Below, in pieces: positions 1 to 7,117 of a stretch of 64,000 bases of DNA; position 1 is the stretch's first letter, and every line of letters starts with the position of its first letter. Under the pieces are notes generated by a model that did no database searches, was not told where the DNA came from, and saw nothing but the letters and a program-made list of their open reading frames with translations. The position numbers and the translations under genes were made by a program. The stretch comes from an uncultured Prevotellaceae bacterium (lineage in GTDB: Bacteria > Bacteroidota > Bacteroidia > Bacteroidales > Bacteroidaceae). The stretch covers positions 62,001 through 126,000 of the forward strand of contig CASGAM010000037.1 in the NCBI GenBank assembly GCA_949299545.1, written 5' to 3'.

Positions 1-1
1 G

Positions 2-802
2 GACATTAAAACAGCGGCCAAGGTCTGCATACTCGGCAAAACGGTCGTTGAGAACCTGTTTCCTGACGGTGGCGACCCGATAGGACGCGTCGTCCGTTTC
101 AACTCCATCCCGTTCCGCGTCATCGGTGTCCTGAAATCAAAAGGTTATAACTCAATGGGCATGGACCAGGACGACCTCGCGCTGGTACCTTATACGACGG
201 TCATGAAACGTATTCTGGCTATCACCTACCTGCAAGGTATCAACTGTTCGGCTATTACAGAGGACGCGACCGACAAAGCGATTGAAGAAATATCTGCCAT
301 TCTGCGCAAGAACCATAAACTGAAGGAAGCCACCGAAAATATGCCGGCAGACGAAGATGACTTCACCATCCGCAGCCAAGAAGAAATGGCGTCGATGATG
401 AACTCGACCATGAATCTCCTGACCATCCTTTTGGGAAGTGTGGCCGGCATCTCACTTTTAGTAGGCGGTATCGGTATCATGAACATCATGTACGTGTCAG
501 TAACAGAGCGCACAAAGGAAATCGGTCTGAGAATGTCCGTCGGCGCAAGGGGTGTCGACATTCTGAGCCAATTCCTGATAGAAGCCGCACTCCTGAGCAT
601 TGCCGGTGGTTTGATTGGCGTGTTCATGGGTATCGGTGCAGCATACATTATCAAATACGCCGCCAGCATGCCCATCTACATACAGATGTGGAGCATCGTC
701 ATGAGTTTTGGCGTATGTACATTTATCGGTATATTCTTTGGTTGGTATCCTGCAAAGAAAGCAGCCAAACTTGACCCGATTGAGGCCATCAGATATGAAT
801 AG
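2..802 (+). CDS. MacB-like ABC transporter permease, 3' part only
   Basis: This is the C-terminal 266 residues of an inner-membrane permease of the MacB/FtsX family; the 5' part lies outside the window. The open frame runs in from the first bases, so the first internal Met is not the start. The opening residues (AKVCILGKTVVENLFPDG, then IGRVVRF and FRVIGVLKSKG) match the end of the MacB periplasmic domain. They are followed by three hydrophobic segments, with the FtsX hallmark VTERTKEIGLRMSVGAR between the first and second. The frame ends in the typical DPIEAIRYE. MacB proteins work with a periplasmic adaptor and TolC to export peptides or small molecules. A histidine kinase starts 3 bp after the stop, so the kinase/regulator pair probably belongs to the same transcript. 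Confidence 0.9.
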   Translation, partial: DIKTAAKVCILGKTVVENLFPDGGDPIGRVVRFNSIPFRVIGVLKSKGYNSMGMDQDDLALVPYTTVMKRILAITYLQGINCSAITEDATDKAIEEISAILRKNHKLKEATENMPADEDDFTIRSQEEMASMMNSTMNLLTILLGSVAGISLLVGGIGIMNIMYVSVTERTKEIGLRMSVGARGVDILSQFLIEAALLSIAGGLIGVFMGIGAAYIIKYAASMPIYIQMWSIVMSFGVCTFIGIFFGWYPAKKAAKLDPIEAIRYE

Positions 803-804
803 AC

Positions 805-1881
805 ATGAGAGCTAACTTTATACATAAATGTTCTAAAGAAGTGTTCATACACTTTTTCGCATGGGTGATTCTTTTTGGAATCACCCCCATGCTTTTGGGA
901 CACAATAACGAGCTACAGGAAACCGGCGACTATATCCGCATGATGACACAACCGGTCGCGCTCGGTATCATCTTTTATATCAATTACCTTTATTTGGTAC
1001 CACATTATCTTTTGCGGAAAAGATATAATATTTATGTGACAGCAAATGCCTGCCTGTGCTTGGGTATGTTAGCTGCTGTACATATATGGTTTGAACAATG
1101 CAACATCTACTTCCCGGAGCCGGAGAACGTACGCCCCCGTCCTAATTTCGGGTTCTGGTCCTTCTTCTTCTTCCGTATACGCGATTTAATTATCTACGGG
1201 TTCACCGCAGCATTGGGTGCGACGATCCGCATGAGCCAAAAATGGCGGGCTGCGGAAATAGCCAGACAAAAAGCAGAGTTAAAACGGACAGAAGCAGAAT
1301 TGAAAAACTTGCGGAACCAAATCAATCCGCACTTTCTCCTAAACACTTTGAATAATATATATGCCCTGATTGCCTTCGACACACAAAAGGCACAACAAGC
1401 TGTACAAGACCTGAGCCGACTGCTTAGACATGCTCTTTACGACAATAACTTGGATTATATACCAATCCAACGCGAATTGGAATTTCTTAAAAACTATGTG
1501 GCACTCATGCGCATTCGCTTGCCCGAAGACACCGATATCCGCTTTGAAACTAATCTTCCAGAAGATAAGAACATTCTCATTGCACCTCTCATCTATATTT
1601 CTCTCATTGAGAATGCGTTCAAGCACGGTATCAGTCCATTAAGACATAGTTTTATCCACATCAAGCTATACTGGGAAGAACCCGGCCAACTCACACTTCA
1701 TATAGAAAACTCCAATTTTCCCAAAAAAAGCAATGACATCAGCGGCAGCGGTATCGGATTGGAACAAGTAAAACGCAGACTCGAACTACTTTATCCCGGT
1801 AAATACCAATGGCGCAAAGGAACTAATGACGACCAGACGGTCTATTCATCATTACTCACCATAGAAACTAAACTACCATGA
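805..1881 (+). CDS. LytS/YehU-type sensor histidine kinase
   Basis: This is a 358-residue membrane sensor kinase of the His_kinase (LytS-like) family. The N-terminal half has four hydrophobic segments (about residues 10-30, 48-66, 76-95 and 115-140) and no large periplasmic sensor domain. A coiled coil (about 145-168) leads into the phosphoacceptor block NQINPHFLLNTLNNIY with His176. The ATP-binding part carries the N-box (SLIENAFKHG) and the G-box (GSGIGLEQVKRRLELLYPG). It starts 3 bp after the MacB-like permease gene and overlaps the LytTR regulator by 4 bp (ATGA), so translational coupling is likely. This layout is common in Bacteroidales, where the pair often sits behind export systems. 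The signal sensed is unknown. Confidence 0.93.
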   Translation: MRANFIHKCSKEVFIHFFAWVILFGITPMLLGHNNELQETGDYIRMMTQPVALGIIFYINYLYLVPHYLLRKRYNIYVTANACLCLGMLAAVHIWFEQCNIYFPEPENVRPRPNFGFWSFFFFRIRDLIIYGFTAALGATIRMSQKWRAAEIARQKAELKRTEAELKNLRNQINPHFLLNTLNNIYALIAFDTQKAQQAVQDLSRLLRHALYDNNLDYIPIQRELEFLKNYVALMRIRLPEDTDIRFETNLPEDKNILIAPLIYISLIENAFKHGISPLRHSFIHIKLYWEEPGQLTLHIENSNFPKKSNDISGSGIGLEQVKRRLELLYPGKYQWRKGTNDDQTVYSSLLTIETKLP

Positions 1882-2597
1882 CTCTCAGATGCGCTATCAT
1901 TGACGATGAGCCTCTTGCGCTCAACTTAATGGAAAGTTACGTCAAAAAAACACCTTTCCTCATTTTATGCGGCAAGTACAACAGTGCGGCAGCCGCCCTC
2001 AACGAGATTGAAGAGAAAAACATTGAATTACTCTTCCTTGACATCCAGATGCCAGACCTTAATGGCCTGGAATTTTCAAAGATGTTACAGAGAGAAACCC
2101 GGGTAATCTTCACAACAGCTTTTGACCAATATGCTATAGAAGGCTTCAAGGTCAACGCCATCGACTATTTGCTAAAACCTATTAATTATGATGAATTTCT
2201 CACTGCTGCCAATAAAGCCTTGCAATGGTTCATGCTCAAAAAACAACCGCAAGCAACTGAAACTACATTTGACAACGATTTCATATATGTGAAGTCGGAC
2301 TACAAACTGAAACAAATCAAACTATCAGACATACTGTACATCGAAGGGCTGAAAGATTACCTGAAGATATATATTGAAAACGAAAGCAAACCGATATTAT
2401 CCCTCATCAGTATGAAAAGCATGGAAGACCGGCTACCGTCCCCACGCTTCTTGCGCGTGCATCGCTCTTACATCGTACAGACAAGTAAAATCACCATCAT
2501 AGAAAAAGGACAAATCATATTCGGAAAAACACGAATCCCTATCTCAGACAGTTACAAAGACGAAATATTCAATTATATCAATCGATATACCTTATAA
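1878..2597 (+). CDS. LytTR-family response regulator
   Basis: This is a 239-residue two-component regulator. The receiver domain (about 1-120) has the acidic pair in IIDDEP, the phosphoacceptor Asp55 in LLFLDIQMPDLNG, and the conserved Thr and Lys (IFTTAFDQYAIEGF, YLLKPIN). The C-terminal LytTR DNA-binding domain (about 135-239) has the family signature FLRVHRSYIV. The start overlaps the kinase stop by 4 bp, so the two are a cognate pair. Target promoters cannot be read from the window; the upstream MacB-like exporter is the obvious candidate. No clear terminator follows. The next gene has its own promoter-like box. Confidence 0.94.
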   Translation: MTLRCAIIDDEPLALNLMESYVKKTPFLILCGKYNSAAAALNEIEEKNIELLFLDIQMPDLNGLEFSKMLQRETRVIFTTAFDQYAIEGFKVNAIDYLLKPINYDEFLTAANKALQWFMLKKQPQATETTFDNDFIYVKSDYKLKQIKLSDILYIEGLKDYLKIYIENESKPILSLISMKSMEDRLPSPRFLRVHRSYIVQTSKITIIEKGQIIFGKTRIPISDSYKDEIFNYINRYTL

Positions 2598-2651
2598 AAT
2601 ATAAAAGAATCTAAAAACGGATTTTCTGATAGCAATACATAATTCTTTTAT

Positions 2652-2659
2652 TAACTTTG
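2652..2659 (+). promoter_or_regulatory. Bacteroidetes -7 box (TAACTTTG)
   Basis: This is an exact match to the TAnnTTTG consensus, 29 bp before the start codon of the DUF4468-like gene. It separates that gene from the kinase/regulator operon. The -33 TTTG element is not well conserved here. Confidence 0.6.
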
Positions 2660-2688
2660 CAGTAGAACTTATAATAAAAACATTTGTT

Positions 2689-3312
2689 ATGAAAAAAATA
2701 TTTTTGCTACTTTTAGTATTATGCATTGCAGTAGGCGGCTCCGCCAAGAAAAAGAATGATGACAGCAAATACCTTGCAGGAGCTGTGCCTGAAGTAAACG
2801 GGCAAGTCGTATTTCAACAAACATTTGCCGTTAAAGGAAAGAACAAACAGCAAATATATGATACGATGAAAACTTATGCCACGGCGTTGACAAAAGAAGA
2901 AATTCAAATGGATCGCACCCATTTCACAATGGATGACCCGGAATTAGGCACCATGGTTATACGTTTTGAAGAATGGATGGAATTTAAAAAGAAACCACTC
3001 GTATGGGACAGAACACGTTTCATATATCTGATGAAAATTGAATGTTCTGATGAAAAATGCCACATGGAGATCTACCAAATAAGCTATTATTACGAAGAAG
3101 ATTTAGACGGATTCAACGGACGTACCTACCGTGCGGAAGAATGGATAAACGATGACTCTGCGCTGAACAAGTCTAAAACAAAACTGTTATGGGGTTCTGC
3201 AAAATTCAGAAGAAAAACCATAGACCGTGTCGAACAGATTTTCAACGGCGCACGTATGGCTTTTGAAAAACCGTCTGAACAACCGAAAGCTACGGAACTG
3301 ATTACGAACTAA
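2689..3312 (+). CDS. DUF4468-like secreted protein
   Basis: This is a 207-residue exported protein of unknown function. An N-terminal signal peptide (MKKIFLLLLVLCIAVGGSA, cleavage near residue 19) precedes a basic stretch and a single globular domain. The domain pattern, with VVFQQTFAVKGKNKQQIYD near the start and MVIRFEEWMEF in the middle, resembles the DUF4468 (TBP-like fold) proteins common in Bacteroidales. The function of that family is not established. The gene is monocistronic, with a TAACTTTG box upstream and a strong hairpin terminator about 33 bp after the stop. Confidence 0.75.
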   Translation: MKKIFLLLLVLCIAVGGSAKKKNDDSKYLAGAVPEVNGQVVFQQTFAVKGKNKQQIYDTMKTYATALTKEEIQMDRTHFTMDDPELGTMVIRFEEWMEFKKKPLVWDRTRFIYLMKIECSDEKCHMEIYQISYYYEEDLDGFNGRTYRAEEWINDDSALNKSKTKLLWGSAKFRRKTIDRVEQIFNGARMAFEKPSEQPKATELITN

Positions 3313-3344
3313 CGATATAGAAACATATACATAACCATAATATC

Positions 3345-3390
3345 AAAATAAACCCGAAAAGTTGAACAAGGAACTTTTCGGGTTTATTTT
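3345..3390 (+). terminator. Intrinsic terminator after the DUF4468-like gene
   Basis: Perfect arms AATAAACCCGAAAAGTT and AACTTTTCGGGTTTATT are separated by an 8-nt loop and followed by T-rich sequence. The A-rich left flank means it could also work in the other direction. Confidence 0.85.
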
Positions 3391-3766
3391 AATATACACA
3401 ATACGGATTTTGTTAAAATTAAAGCCGGAAAGGTCAAACCATTGGGCTAATATCCAATAATAATCTGTCAAGTCATAAACGACATAAAACACAAATTGAG
3501 AACAATTAAGTGACAAAATCATACATCTGCACATTCCTATAATGAATTGTGCAGATGTGGTAAAAACTACACAAAACAACACTTCGATGTGCAATTCTTA
3601 AGCAATCTGGGAGTATATTTGATTGCAGATGCAACAAAGGAACACAAAAATTGCACCTATCATATTATCAACAAATTACATATTTACAAACTATTTTTTT
3701 AATAAAAATTACGGTTTTAAAAACCTTTAAAATGAAACTTTCCTTTTCTTTCACGTAAATAAATTC
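3391..3766. other. AT-rich intergenic region with one long stem-loop
   Basis: No gene is visible between the terminator at 3390 and the promoter of the oxoacid oxidoreductase operon. The only notable structure is a hairpin at 3523-3558, with 11-bp perfect arms (ACATCTGCACA and TGTGCAGATGT) and a 14-nt loop. It is not followed by a clear T-run on the plus strand. Confidence 0.5.
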
Positions 3767-3774
3767 TATCTTTG
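3767..3774 (+). promoter_or_regulatory. -7 box (TATCTTTG) of the oxoacid oxidoreductase operon
   Basis: This is an exact TAnnTTTG match ending 23 bp before the first ATG of the TPR gene. It is the only good promoter before the six-gene cluster, which supports one transcript. Confidence 0.65.
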
Positions 3775-3797
3775 TAAGAAACAAAAACAAGCCAAGG

Positions 3798-4067
3798 ATG
3801 ACCAACTATGAGGAGATTGACAAAATGATAGCTGAAGGTACCATCACGGAAGCGATAGAATGCTTAAAAAATATCATATCAAAAAATCCAAATGACAGCG
3901 CATTCTATCTCCTCGGCAACGCATATCGCAAAAAAGGACAGTACAAGGACGCATTAAACAACTACTTGGAAGCAATCAGTCTCAACCCGGACAGTCCGGC
4001 AGTAGAAGCCCATGCCATGTTAGTGGACATTCTTGAATTTTACCACAAGGACTATTATAATCCATAA
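3798..4067 (+). CDS. Small TPR protein, first gene of the oxoacid oxidoreductase operon
   Basis: This is an 89-residue cytoplasmic protein made almost entirely of tetratricopeptide repeats. One clear repeat, DSAFYLLGNAYRKKGQYKDALNN followed by YLEAISLNPDSP, is preceded by a shorter helix pair (EEIDKMIAEGTITEAIECLK). It probably acts as a small protein-binding module. It sits 32 bp upstream of the ferredoxin gene and directly behind the operon promoter, so an assembly or stabilising role for the enzyme complex is a reasonable inference but is not shown by sequence. Confidence 0.8.
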   Translation: MTNYEEIDKMIAEGTITEAIECLKNIISKNPNDSAFYLLGNAYRKKGQYKDALNNYLEAISLNPDSPAVEAHAMLVDILEFYHKDYYNP

Positions 4068-4099
4068 AAACTAACACTAATTCATACAATAACCTAACT

Positions 4100-4327
4100 A
4101 TGGGGAAAATTAAAGGAGCAATCATCGTTGATGAAGAGCGCTGCAAAGGCTGCAATTTATGCGTTGTGGCATGCCCTCTCCAAATACTTTCGCTTGCAGA
4201 AAAAAAAGTCAATACAAAAGGATATCATTTTGTTCGGCAAATAAAAGAGGACACCTGCAATGGTTGTGCCTCATGTGCTATTGTTTGTCCGGACGGATGT
4301 ATTACCGTATATAAGAAGAAACTGTAA
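4100..4327 (+). CDS. Ferredoxin-type subunit (delta) of 2-oxoacid:ferredoxin oxidoreductase
   Basis: This is a 75-residue protein with two [4Fe-4S] cluster motifs, CKGCNLCVVACP and CNGCASCAIVCP, typical of the delta (KorD/VorD-like) subunit. It would carry electrons from the thiamine-pyrophosphate site to soluble ferredoxin. Four further operon genes follow, with the alpha subunit beginning 11 bp downstream. Length and cysteine spacing fit the family well. Whether the complex prefers 2-oxoglutarate or branched-chain oxoacids cannot be decided from this subunit. Confidence 0.92.
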   Translation: MGKIKGAIIVDEERCKGCNLCVVACPLQILSLAEKKVNTKGYHFVRQIKEDTCNGCASCAIVCPDGCITVYKKKL

Positions 4328-4338
4328 ATACGAACTTT

Positions 4339-5424
4339 ATGGAAAAAGAAGTTGTACTGATGAAAGGTAATGAAGCCATCGCACATGCCGCCATCCGTTG
4401 CGGATGCGACGGTTACTTTGGTTATCCCATCACTCCTCAATCGGAAATACTCGAAACACTGGCTGCCGAAAAACCTTGGGAAACTACCGGAATGGTGGTA
4501 TTGCAAGCAGAAAGCGAGCTGGCATCCATCAATATGATATATGGTGCCGGAGCGGCCGGCAAACGTGCCATGACATCATCTTCAAGTCCGGGCATAGCTC
4601 TCATGCAGGAAGGCATTACTTACATGGCAGGTGCTGAGATTCCAGGTCTGATTGTTAACGTCCAACGCGGAGGCCCAGGTTTAGGAACCATTCAACCCAG
4701 CCAATCAGACTATTTTCAAGCAACACGCGGCGGGGGTAACGGTGACTACAACGTCATTGTACTGGCTCCTTCTTCAGTACAGGAAATGGCCGATTTTGTA
4801 GAAACGGCTTTTGAACTTGCTTTTAAATACCGTAATCCGGCCATGATCCTTAGTGACGGCGTCATCGGACAAATGATGGAGAAGGTGATTCTACCACCCT
4901 ATAAACCCCGCCGTACAGAAGCCGAAATCAAGGCACAATGTCCATGGGCGACCATCGGTAGGTCTCAAACACGACAACCGAACATTCTCACCTCGCTCGA
5001 CCTTGACCCGGTAAGCATGGAGAACCGCAATCTGCATCTTCAAGCGAAATATGCCGAAATAAAAGAAAAGGAGGTCAGATATGAAACCCAACAGTGCGAT
5101 GACGCCGATTATCTTATCGTGGCTTTTGGTTCAGCAGCCCGTATCGCCCAGAAGGCTATTGAGTTATGCCGTGAGGAAGGAATCAAGGTCGGTCTTCTAC
5201 GTCCCATTACCCTTTGGCCTTTCCCAGAAAAAGCCATTATGGAACATGGATGCAGGACACGCGGCATTTTAAGTTTTGAAATCAATGCCGGCCAAATGAT
5301 AGAAGACATCCAAATCGCCATCAATGGAAAAATACCTGTAGCCCATTTCGGCCACATGGGTGGTGTGGTGCCCAGTCCAGACGAAGTAGTGACAGCCCTT
5401 AAAGAAAAACTCATTAAACAATGA
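4339..5424 (+). CDS. vorB: 2-oxoacid:ferredoxin oxidoreductase, alpha subunit (VorB-type)
   Basis: This is a 361-residue alpha subunit of the pyruvate-ferredoxin oxidoreductase superfamily. The N-terminal domain carries the characteristic GYPITPQSE motif, followed by SSSPGIALMQEGITYMAGAE and the NVQRGGPGLGT segment lining the active site. The C-terminal transketolase-like domain begins near residue 250 (DYLIVAFGSAARIAQKA). With beta, gamma and delta encoded alongside, it forms a four-subunit enzyme that converts a 2-oxoacid plus CoA to acyl-CoA, CO2 and reduced ferredoxin. Bacteroidales homologues are usually named VorB (branched-chain oxoacids), but KorA-type substrate use is possible. Confidence 0.9.
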   Translation: MEKEVVLMKGNEAIAHAAIRCGCDGYFGYPITPQSEILETLAAEKPWETTGMVVLQAESELASINMIYGAGAAGKRAMTSSSSPGIALMQEGITYMAGAEIPGLIVNVQRGGPGLGTIQPSQSDYFQATRGGGNGDYNVIVLAPSSVQEMADFVETAFELAFKYRNPAMILSDGVIGQMMEKVILPPYKPRRTEAEIKAQCPWATIGRSQTRQPNILTSLDLDPVSMENRNLHLQAKYAEIKEKEVRYETQQCDDADYLIVAFGSAARIAQKAIELCREEGIKVGLLRPITLWPFPEKAIMEHGCRTRGILSFEINAGQMIEDIQIAINGKIPVAHFGHMGGVVPSPDEVVTALKEKLIKQ

Positions 5425-5428
5425 CATC

Positions 5429-5668
5429 ATGAATCGCGAAGAGATAGAAAAATTAATAGAAGAAAGCGCCCGACAGGCACACGGCAACAGAAAAGGGCTC
5501 TCTGTGGACACAATCCGCAAATGGCTTAACGTATTGTTTCTTATCGGTGCTGCTGTTGGCTTAGTCCTCTATTTCGCTATACCTGAAAACCGTATACTCG
5601 GATTAGGTATCATCGGAACTGGTATGTTTCTGAAAATTATAGAATTCTTTTTGCGTTTCCTTTTTTAA
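5429..5668 (+). CDS. Small two-helix membrane protein inside the oxoacid oxidoreductase operon
   Basis: This is a 79-residue protein of unknown function. A charged N-terminus (MNREEIEKLIEESARQ) is followed by two hydrophobic helices, roughly residues 31-49 (WLNVLFLIGAAVGLVLYFAI) and 56-79 (LGLGIIGTGMFLKIIEFFLR). It lies between alpha (4-bp gap) and beta (13-bp gap), so it is certainly co-transcribed. Its position suggests it may tether the otherwise soluble oxidoreductase to the membrane; that is inference. The reading frame is clean, with a credible start. Confidence 0.8.
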   Translation: MNREEIEKLIEESARQAHGNRKGLSVDTIRKWLNVLFLIGAAVGLVLYFAIPENRILGLGIIGTGMFLKIIEFFLRFLF

Positions 5669-5681
5669 TAACAACTAAGAT

Positions 5682-6461
5682 ATGAACGAAGAAGAAATTA
5701 TCCGACCGGAAAACCTTGTCTATAAGAAACCAAAACTAATGAACGACCGCACCATGCACTATTGTCCTGGCTGCAGCCACGGTGTGGTACACAAATTAGT
5801 AGCCGAAGTCATTGAAGAAATGGGTATGGAAGACAAGACTGTCGCCATCTCGCCGGTAGGCTGTGCTGTATTCGCATACAACTATATTGATGTCGACTGG
5901 GTAGAAGCCGCCCATGGACGGGCACCGGCAGTAGCAACAGCAATCAAACGTCTCTGGCCTGACCGTTTGGTTTTCACTTACCAAGGTGACGGAGATTTGG
6001 CATGTATAGGCACCGCCGAAAGTATCCATGCGCTAAACCGTGGCGAAAACATTGCAATCATATTCATCAACAACGCCATCTACGGTATGACCGGCGGCCA
6101 AATGGCACCAACCACGCTCATGGGCATGAAAACTTCGACCTGCCCGTACGGACGCGAAGCCAGCCTGCACGGCTATCCCCTTCACATCACCGACATAGCC
6201 GCCACCCTCGAAGGCACCTGTTACGTCACACGACAGTCCGTTCACAATGTGGCAGCCATACGCAAAGCCAAAAAAGCCATACGCAAAGCTTTTGAAAACA
6301 GTATGGCCGGTAAAGGCTCCAGTCTCGTAGAAATTGTCTCCACCTGCAATGCCGGATGGAAAATGAGTCCGGAGAAAGCTAACAAATGGATGGAAGAACA
6401 CATGTTTGAATATTACAAGCCCGGTGACTTGAAAGATACAACAGGCGAGCAACAATCATAA
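5682..6461 (+). CDS. 2-oxoacid:ferredoxin oxidoreductase, beta (TPP-binding) subunit
   Basis: This 259-residue subunit binds thiamine pyrophosphate. The family motif CPGCSHGVVHKL near residue 29 and the TPP/Mg2+ motif GDGD (in YQGDGDLACIG) followed by IIFINNAIYGMTGGQMAPTT are all present. A Cys near residue 62 (SPVGCAVFAY) is also typical. It catalyses decarboxylation of the 2-oxoacid together with the alpha subunit. The gene lies 13 bp after the small membrane-protein gene and 17 bp before gamma. Confidence 0.93.
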   Translation: MNEEEIIRPENLVYKKPKLMNDRTMHYCPGCSHGVVHKLVAEVIEEMGMEDKTVAISPVGCAVFAYNYIDVDWVEAAHGRAPAVATAIKRLWPDRLVFTYQGDGDLACIGTAESIHALNRGENIAIIFINNAIYGMTGGQMAPTTLMGMKTSTCPYGREASLHGYPLHITDIAATLEGTCYVTRQSVHNVAAIRKAKKAIRKAFENSMAGKGSSLVEIVSTCNAGWKMSPEKANKWMEEHMFEYYKPGDLKDTTGEQQS

Positions 6462-6478
6462 AATTAAAACAAATCAGC

Positions 6479-7024
6479 ATGAAAGAAGAAATCATCATCG
6501 CCGGATTCGGCGGACAAGGCATCCTTTCCATGGGAAAAATCCTCGCCTATGCGGCCATGCTCGACGGCAAGGAAGTCAGCTGGATGCCCTCATACGGCCC
6601 CGAGCAACGCGGCGGTACAGCCAATGTAACCGTCATCATCAGCGAAGAAAAAATCTCCTCACCCATATTGGACGCATTTGATACGGCTGTCATTCTGAAC
6701 CAGCCCTCACTTGACAGATTCGAGAATAAGGTAAAGCCCGGCGGAACCATCATATATGACGGTTACGGCATTCTGACCCCACCTCGGCGCAAGGACGTCA
6801 AAGTCTGTCGCATTGATGCCATGGACGCAGCAGCAGAAATGAAAGCAGCGCAAGCTTTTAATATGATTGTCTTAGGCGGTCTGCTTAAAATACGTCCCGT
6901 AGCCGAACTGGAGCATGTGATGGAAGCATTACGCAAGACCTTACCCGAACGCCACCATCATCTGTTACCCATGAACATGCAAGCCCTCCAGAAAGGTATG
7001 GAAATAATATGCCAGGAAGGCTAA
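6479..7024 (+). CDS. 2-oxoacid:ferredoxin oxidoreductase, gamma subunit
   Basis: This is a 181-residue gamma subunit, last in the operon. The N-terminal signature GFGGQGILSMGKILAYAA and the SWMPSYGPEQRGGTANVTV block are diagnostic of the POR/KOR gamma family, which contributes to the CoA-binding side of the complex. The length is normal. It is followed 28 bp later by an intrinsic terminator that closes the operon. Confidence 0.93.
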   Translation: MKEEIIIAGFGGQGILSMGKILAYAAMLDGKEVSWMPSYGPEQRGGTANVTVIISEEKISSPILDAFDTAVILNQPSLDRFENKVKPGGTIIYDGYGILTPPRRKDVKVCRIDAMDAAAEMKAAQAFNMIVLGGLLKIRPVAELEHVMEALRKTLPERHHHLLPMNMQALQKGMEIICQEG

Positions 7025-7052
7025 ACTCACATTTTACAACAAAAAAAGACAT

Positions 7053-7088
7053 GGAGGAGATTTCTTGAAGAGGAATATCCTCCTTTTT
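7053..7088 (+). terminator. Intrinsic terminator of the oxoacid oxidoreductase operon
   Basis: The stem GGAGGA/TCCTCC continues into ATTTCT/AGGAAT after one mismatch, has a 5-nt loop, and is followed by a run of six T. Confidence 0.75.
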
Positions 7089-7101
7089 TCGTTTTTCTTC
7101 T

Positions 7102-7109
7102 TATCTTTG
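7102..7109 (+). promoter_or_regulatory. -7 box (TATCTTTG) just upstream of the porin start
   Basis: This is an exact TAnnTTTG match only 8 bp from the porin ATG, predicting a 5' leader of just a few nucleotides. It follows the terminator closely, so the porin is separately transcribed. Confidence 0.6.
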
Positions 7110-7117
7110 CAACCATT

